The notes under the pieces: generated by a model
Seen by the model: the letters and a program-made list of their open reading frames with translations, nothing else
What the model was told of the DNA's origin: nothing
The model's database searches: none
Translations under genes and position numbers: made by a program
Shown here: piece by piece, positions 31,885 through 37,843 of the stretch
Numbering within the stretch: the first letter of the stretch is position 1
Layout of the letters: each line of letters starts with the position of its first letter
Assembly (NCBI GenBank): GCA_036399695.1
Contig: DASWMP010000408.1
Coordinates: forward strand, 1 to 37,843
DNA: 37,843 bases
Origin: DASVEE01 sp036399695
GTDB taxonomy: Bacteria > Acidobacteriota > Thermoanaerobaculia > Gp7-AA8
Direction: 5' to 3'

Positions 31885-33242
31885 CGGTCGAACGCCACTA
31901 CGACGACGAAGCTCTGATCTCGTTTCTGGAGTCGGGTCAGACCGCCGCCCGCCGCGATCACCACCTCGCCACCTGCCGCACCTGCTCGGAGACGCTCGCT
32001 TCGTTCGAAGCGATCACCGAGGTGCTGGGGCTGGAAGCGGCGTGGGACCTGCGCGAGCTGCGGACAGAGCCGGTCCCATCGACGATCGCCACCCTCCGCG
32101 CTTTCGCCGATCGGATGGCCACCGAGGACGCCGCGGCCGCGCTCTTCGTAAAGGACCTGCTGGCCGGTTCCCGCGAGTCCTGGATGCCCCGCCTCCAGCA
32201 GCACCCGGAGTTCCGCACCGCCGGCGTCGTCCGCAAGCTGATCGAAGCAACGGACCACGCCCTCGACACGATGCCCCCCGACGCCGTCGAGATCACGAAC
32301 CTCGCGGTAGAGATCGCCGAGGGGCTGGACCCGGCGGCGTACGCGTCGGACACGGTGATGAAGCTCAGGGGAGCGGCATGGCGGGAGCGGGCGTACGCGT
32401 CGTTCTACGTCGGGAACGCGAAGCATGCGCTTGAGGCTATTTGCGTCGCAGAAAGTCACTTAAGTGACTGCGTCGTTGATAAATACGACCGTGCGCGCCT
32501 TGAGCTAGTTCGAGCTCTGATCTACCGGCCTCTCGAGCGAGTCTCTGAAGCGCTTGATCTCGTCAGCGCCAGCAGTCGAACGTTCGACGAGTTCGGCGAC
32601 CGCGCGCAGGTCCAAACTTCGACCGAATCTGCCGCCTACCTACTCACCAGTACCGGTGATTATCGGAGCGCAATAGGTAAGTTCTCCTCGCTGCTTCCGC
32701 ACGCTGAATCAACTGGTGATCTCGCGATGCAGGCCCGTCTTCACGTCAATATCGGAGGCTGCCTCCGTGAGATAGGCGAAGTGCCGCAGGCGATGGAGCA
32801 TTTTCAGATCGCCGCAGAATTGTATGCAGAAGCTGGGGTGCCGACCGAGGCCCTTCGACATCGGTGGAATGTCGCTCGGCTGCTGCAGTCCAGCGGACAC
32901 ACGGTTGTCGCTGCGCAGCGGTTCTCGGACCTCCGTAAGCAGTTCCTGACGATAGGTATGGCGGGAACGGCTGTGTTGGTTGGTCTTGACCTCGCGGAGA
33001 TTCTGATCGTTGAAGGTAAGCACGCTGAAGTGAAGGACATCTGTCACGAAGCGATCACTGAATTGAGCAGGTCCGGCTTGGCCTATTCAGAGCGTGCGAT
33101 GACAGCGTTGGCGTACCTGCGCGAGGCAGCGGAGCAGTCGCAAATTTCGGTGCCGCTCGTCAACCATGTGCGTGAGTACATCCGTAAATTGCCGGACGAG
33201 CCCAGACGGCTCTTCGCGCCGATGTACGCACAGATGCCGTAG
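31881..33242 (+). CDS. Zinc-finger/TPR protein, probable regulator of the adjacent sigma factor
   Basis: The 453-residue protein starts with an anti-sigma-like zinc finger: His28-x3-Cys32-x2-Cys35 in DHHLATCRTCSETL, with acidic residues around it. No membrane helix follows. A helical region and then TPR-like repeats fill the rest, for example YRSAIGKFSSLLPHAESTGD, ARLHVNIGGCLREIGEVPQA and WNVARLLQSSGHTVVAAQRF. From about nucleotide 32430 (residue 184 on), base composition drops sharply from about 69% to 52-55% G+C and the codons change, with AT-rich third positions and a TTA. The first part matches the neighbours. This suggests the TPR part was acquired or exchanged. A short peptide gene follows. 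A longer open frame exists upstream, but the ATG at 31881 overlaps the sigma stop and begins the zinc finger. Confidence 0.7.
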   Translation: MTVERHYDDEALISFLESGQTAARRDHHLATCRTCSETLASFEAITEVLGLEAAWDLRELRTEPVPSTIATLRAFADRMATEDAAAALFVKDLLAGSRESWMPRLQQHPEFRTAGVVRKLIEATDHALDTMPPDAVEITNLAVEIAEGLDPAAYASDTVMKLRGAAWRERAYASFYVGNAKHALEAICVAESHLSDCVVDKYDRARLELVRALIYRPLERVSEALDLVSASSRTFDEFGDRAQVQTSTESAAYLLTSTGDYRSAIGKFSSLLPHAESTGDLAMQARLHVNIGGCLREIGEVPQAMEHFQIAAELYAEAGVPTEALRHRWNVARLLQSSGHTVVAAQRFSDLRKQFLTIGMAGTAVLVGLDLAEILIVEGKHAEVKDICHEAITELSRSGLAYSERAMTALAYLREAAEQSQISVPLVNHVREYIRKLPDEPRRLFAPMYAQMP

Positions 33243-33373
33243 GTTCAGACTGCAGCAACGCCTTCCGTTCACCACCAAAAATCGTGGTGTGGGTAGGGAT
33301 TTGCCCTTCTCAATCACTCCTTAGTTCAAGGGGCGCCCCTCCATCAGCCCTAGAGGCTCCAGAAGGAGGGTCA
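33243..33373. other. Leader region of the small peptide gene
   Basis: This 131-base gap has lower G+C than usual here. It holds a 6-bp inverted repeat (CACCAC and GTGGTG around CAAAAATC, about 33270-33290), a GGGGCGCCCC palindrome (33340-33349) and ends in the strong ribosome site GGAGGG 4 bases before the ATG at 33374. None has the T-run of a terminator, so reading through from the TPR gene is likely. Confidence 0.4.
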
Positions 33374-33565
33374 ATGAGACCAAATCATCGAGTCATGGCC
33401 ATTGCTTTGGCCGTGTTGCTGTCGTGCGCCGCTGTTCCGAGTTTTGCAGCACCCAAGGGTGAGAATCCGAAGCCTCGGAAGACCCGGCCGTCGCTGACAC
33501 AGATCATCCGCGGGCTCATCGGCGTTTTTGACGCGAATGACTGGCCGGTTCCCCCCCGCCCGTAA
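33374..33565 (+). CDS. Small secreted peptide downstream of sigma/TPR genes
   Basis: The 63-residue product has a signal peptide (MRPNHRVMAIALAVLLSCAA, then VPSFA and APKGEN), leaving a mature peptide of about 38 residues. That peptide is basic near its start (PKPRKTRP), has an amphipathic hydrophobic centre (LTQIIRGLIGVF) and ends DANDWPVPPRP. It has no Cys after the signal. I chose the ATG at 33374 because AGGAGGG precedes it at good distance; the longer frame from 33284 is unsupported. It follows the TPR gene in the same direction. It could be a signal sensed by the TPR protein or an effector; both are inference. Confidence 0.6.
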   Translation: MRPNHRVMAIALAVLLSCAAVPSFAAPKGENPKPRKTRPSLTQIIRGLIGVFDANDWPVPPRP

Positions 33566-33625
33566 ACCAAAACCGCAATCCCCTTCGCCCGTACAATACC
33601 CGCCGCTCCACGGAGGTGCACGGGT

Positions 33626-34558
33626 ATGGGAGAGATTCTTGCCGTACGGGACATAATCAAATCGTTCGGCGCTGTGCGGGCGGTGGACGGTATCTCGTTC
33701 ACCGTCCGTCGCGGCACGATCACAGGGCTGCTCGGCCGTAACGGCGCCGGGAAGACCACCACCATTCGCATGATCACCGGCATCTTCATGCCGGATTCGG
33801 GCTCCATCGACTGGCTGGCCGAGACCGGCCAGGGCGTTCCCTTTCGCGATCGCATCGGCTATCTGCCGGAAGAACGCGGGCTTTACAAGACGATGAAGGT
33901 CACGGAGCACCTGATCTTCCTCGCCGAGATCAAGGGACGCCGGCCCGCGGACATGAAGCCGCACATCGAGCGCTGGCTCGAGCGTTTCGAGCTGACGGAC
34001 AAGCGCGACGCCAAGGTCGAGGAGCTGTCGAAGGGGAACCAGCAAAAGGTCCAGCTCATCGGCACGCTGCTCCACGATCCCGAGCTCATCATCCTCGACG
34101 AGCCGCAATCGGGGCTCGATCCCGTCAACATGGTCCTGGTCCGCAAGGTCCTGAACGACCTCCGCGACGAGGGCAAGACCATCCTGCTTTCGACGCACAT
34201 GATGGCCGAGGCCGAGAAAATGGCCGACGAGATCATCCTCATCCATCGCGGGCAGGTCGTCCTCGACGGCACCCTCACGCAGGTGCGCGAGACCTTCGGC
34301 AAGAACACGCTGCACATCGACTACGACGGCGACGGCGCCTTCCTCCAGACGCTGCCGCAGGTGCGCAAGGCCACGATGCAGGGGCACTCGGCCGAGCTCG
34401 CGCTCAACGAAGGGGCCGACGCGCAGGAGATCCTCCAGGCCACCGTCGGCCGCCTGCGCATCCGCCGCTTCGAGATCGCGTCCCCCTCGCTCGAAGAGAT
34501 CTTCATCGAGAAGGTCGGCCGCGAGACGCTGACACAGGAAGAAGAGGCTACCCGATGA
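33626..34558 (+). CDS. ABC transporter ATP-binding protein (NatA-like)
   Basis: The 310-residue protein has Walker A GRNGAGKTT at about 37-45, a Q-loop region near DRIGYLPEERG, the signature LSKGNQQKVQ, Walker B LIILDEPQSGLDP and the switch His in LLSTHMMAEAEK. The C-terminal part after about 225 is a DUF4162-like domain ending in SPSLEEIFIEKVGRE, typical of ATPases paired with ABC-2 permeases. It supplies ATP hydrolysis for export, substrate unknown. GGAGGTG precedes the ATG, and TACAAT at 33592-33597 may be its -10 box. It overlaps the permease gene by 4 bases. Confidence 0.92.
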   Translation: MGEILAVRDIIKSFGAVRAVDGISFTVRRGTITGLLGRNGAGKTTTIRMITGIFMPDSGSIDWLAETGQGVPFRDRIGYLPEERGLYKTMKVTEHLIFLAEIKGRRPADMKPHIERWLERFELTDKRDAKVEELSKGNQQKVQLIGTLLHDPELIILDEPQSGLDPVNMVLVRKVLNDLRDEGKTILLSTHMMAEAEKMADEIILIHRGQVVLDGTLTQVRETFGKNTLHIDYDGDGAFLQTLPQVRKATMQGHSAELALNEGADAQEILQATVGRLRIRRFEIASPSLEEIFIEKVGRETLTQEEEATR

Positions 34559-35895
34559 ACAAGATGTTCGCGGTCTTCAAACGCGAGTACCTGCAGGCAG
34601 TGAAGAAGAAGATGTTCATTATCATGACCTTCCTCTTCCCGATCCTGATGTCGGCCCTGCTCGTGGTGCCGGGGCTGCTGATGGCCAAGGGGATGGGGAC
34701 GAAGCGCGTTGCCGTCGTCGACGGCACGGGTCAGCTTCGCGATGCCTTCACCCGTCAGGCCGCGGCCGAGGCGGAGAAGGAAGCGGCGGAGGAGACGACG
34801 AAGAAACCCGCGTCACGGACGCGCCGCCGCGACCTGCCGGCCTCCTTCGACGTCCGCTACACAGACGCGAAGGGGCAGGACGTCACTGCCGTCGCCAAAC
34901 CGTTCCTCGAGAGCCTTTCGTCCGACGACAAGAAGACGCGGCTCGACGTGGTCTTCATCGTGCCGCCGAGCGCGCTGACCTCGAGCGACACGCCGATCAA
35001 GTTCTACAGCCGCTCCTCGACGGACTTCATCACGCAGGAGCGCCTCTCGCGTCAGGCCAACCGGGCCATGCAGCGCATGCGCCTCACGGCACGCGGCCTC
35101 GACCCCGAAGAGCTCGACCGGCTGATGGAAGACGTCCCCGTCGATGCCGTACAGCTCTCGAAGAGCGGGGAAGAGAAGAAAGGAGGGGAGGCCAACTTCA
35201 TCATCGGCTTCGTGCTCACCGCGCTCGTCATCCTCCCGGCCTTCATCTACGGGCTCGAGATCATGCGCGGCATCATCCAGGAGAAAAGCGACCGCGTGGT
35301 CGAGGTCCTGGTCTCCTCGATGAAGCCTTCCCAGCTCCTCGTCGGCAAGATCCTCGGCATCGCCGCGGTGGGACTGACGCAGGTCACGGTCTGGATGGCG
35401 ATGGGGGCGTTCTTCGGCCTCTCCGGCGCGGCGATGGCCGCACAGATGCTCAACGTCGACCTCACCGGCCTGCTCCGCCCGTCGATCTTCTTTTTCTTCG
35501 TGCTCTTCTTCCTGCTGGCGTACCTGACGTACGTCTGCATCTACGCCATCGGCGGCGCCGTCTGCAATTCGGAGAAGGAGGCGCAGCAGCTCATCGCGCC
35601 GTTCTCGATGATCATGATGCTGCCCTGGATCCTGCTGATCGTGATCATCACGAATCCCGACTCCACCGTCTCCGTGGTGCTGTCGCTGATGCCGGTATTC
35701 GGGCCGGTGACGATGTTCGTCCGCACGCTCGTCTCCGAGCCGCCGGTCTGGCACATCCTGCTCTCCATCGCCGTCTCCATCGGCACGATCGCGGTCTTCT
35801 TCTGGGCGACGGCGAAGATTTTCCGGGTCGGAATCCTCTCGTACGGCAAGCGGCCGACCATTCCCGAGCTGTGGCGCTGGTTGAAGGTCGCGTAA
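34555..35895 (+). CDS. ABC-2 type permease (NatB-like)
   Basis: The 446-residue protein has one N-terminal membrane helix (about 21-45), a large charged extracytoplasmic domain (about 50-215) and five to six more helices (about 217-430), including the region EIMRGIIQEKSDRVVEVLVS, then SSMKPSQLLVGKILG, the conserved ABC-2 signature. It pairs with the upstream ATPase to form an exporter related to NatAB (sodium efflux) or to drug and lipid exporters. The start overlaps the ATPase stop by 4 bases. The loop contains a basic stretch (KKPASRTRRRD) that may be disordered. Confidence 0.9.
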   Translation: MNKMFAVFKREYLQAVKKKMFIIMTFLFPILMSALLVVPGLLMAKGMGTKRVAVVDGTGQLRDAFTRQAAAEAEKEAAEETTKKPASRTRRRDLPASFDVRYTDAKGQDVTAVAKPFLESLSSDDKKTRLDVVFIVPPSALTSSDTPIKFYSRSSTDFITQERLSRQANRAMQRMRLTARGLDPEELDRLMEDVPVDAVQLSKSGEEKKGGEANFIIGFVLTALVILPAFIYGLEIMRGIIQEKSDRVVEVLVSSMKPSQLLVGKILGIAAVGLTQVTVWMAMGAFFGLSGAAMAAQMLNVDLTGLLRPSIFFFFVLFFLLAYLTYVCIYAIGGAVCNSEKEAQQLIAPFSMIMMLPWILLIVIITNPDSTVSVVLSLMPVFGPVTMFVRTLVSEPPVWHILLSIAVSIGTIAVFFWATAKIFRVGILSYGKRPTIPELWRWLKVA

Positions 35896-35907
35896 AGAAG
35901 CTATGAT
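35881..35907 (+). promoter_or_regulatory. Possible promoter before the acyl-CoA ligase gene
   Basis: TTGAAG (35881-35886) and TATGAT (35902-35907) are separated by 15 bases, two fewer than ideal, and lie 39 bases before the ATG at 35947. The first box is inside the end of the permease gene. Confidence 0.3.
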
Positions 35908-35946
35908 CAATCCTCTCAGCAAGAAGTGACCGCAAGGGGGAGCCGG

Positions 35947-37773
<1,827 letters not shown>

Positions 37774-37789
37774 CATCTGTTGTGATCTC

Positions 37790-37814
37790 GGAGTGCGGTG
37801 GCGAACGCCACCGC
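37790..37814. repeat. Perfect 9-bp hairpin at the right edge, related to the 26287-26449 repeat
   Basis: GCGGTGGCG (37795-37803) and CGCCACCGC (37806-37814) flank AA. The preceding GGAGTGCGG matches the start of the large inverted repeat at 26287-26449. It lies 17 bases after the ligase stop. The element may extend past the window. Confidence 0.6.
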
Positions 37815-37843
37815 TCTGGTACACGTATAAAAGAGCGCTGGCG

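Noticed and set aside
33284..33373. Longer start for the small secreted peptide
   Set aside because: The extra 30 residues precede the signal peptide and lack a ribosome site, whereas GGAGGG lies just before the ATG at 33374.

Overview
The window is a GC-rich (roughly two-thirds G+C by eye) bacterial chromosome segment with tightly packed genes, many 1- or 4-base stop/start overlaps, and no tRNA, rRNA, transposase, integrase or phage gene that I can see. The gene mix suggests Acidobacteriota (Thermoanaerobaculia- or Vicinamibacteria-like) or a neighbouring phylum: YfhO-like membrane protein, carboxypeptidase-regulatory-domain repeats, DUF4388-FHA, zinc-finger/TPR partners of ECF sigma factors, DUF1684 lipoprotein, and MoxR/VWA genes. 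This taxonomic guess is inference and needs a search.

Layout. 1-4740 (+): end of an M20-type peptidase, a YfhO-like membrane protein, a small Fis-type HTH protein, and ribonuclease R. 4838-6345 (+): a TPR protein and a hypothetical gene. 6445-8596 (-): a receiver-PP2C (RsbU-like) phosphatase followed by a secreted Cys-containing protein. 8747-12565 (+): peptidyl-tRNA hydrolase, a MoxR/Mg-chelatase-type AAA+ ATPase, a ribbon-helix-helix/TPR-like protein and a VWA protein. 12669-16973 (+): a LolA-like exported protein and a 1199-residue surface protein with about eleven carboxypeptidase-regulatory repeats. 17407-19610 (-): an unusual set of two small secreted Cys-rich peptides, a beta-propeller lipoprotein and a membrane-anchored CxxC thioredoxin-like protein, divergent from a secreted subtilisin (19931-21547). 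21703-22974 (+): serS. 23032-25826 (-): dienelactone hydrolase, YeiH-type transporter, DUF4388-FHA protein. 25974-26228 (+): small zinc-ribbon protein. 26500-28514 (-): ECF sigma factor and a VWA-less YfbK-like protein. 28611-29522 (+) DUF1684 lipoprotein and 29611-31020 (-) M20 dipeptidase converge. 31186-33565 (+): a second ECF sigma factor, a zinc-finger/TPR protein and a small secreted peptide. 33626-37773 (+): ABC-2 exporter pair and a long-chain acyl-CoA ligase.

Two loci could be undescribed systems. The first is the two-peptide/propeller/thioredoxin operon, whose peptides share a C-x2-KY-x2-C-x-AGGGS-x3-C-x-G core and are separated by a hairpin that looks like a terminator. The second is the ECF sigma/zinc-finger-TPR/secreted-peptide set. 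Its TPR half and peptide gene have clearly lower G+C than the sigma factor and the TPR protein's own N-terminus, as if a receptor-plus-peptide module had been exchanged.

A third signal runs through the whole window. Most longer intergenic gaps hold long stem-loops whose arms are built from 7-base or 9-base tandem units. Several different sequence families share this design, and one 9-base element lies in frame inside the YfhO-like gene.
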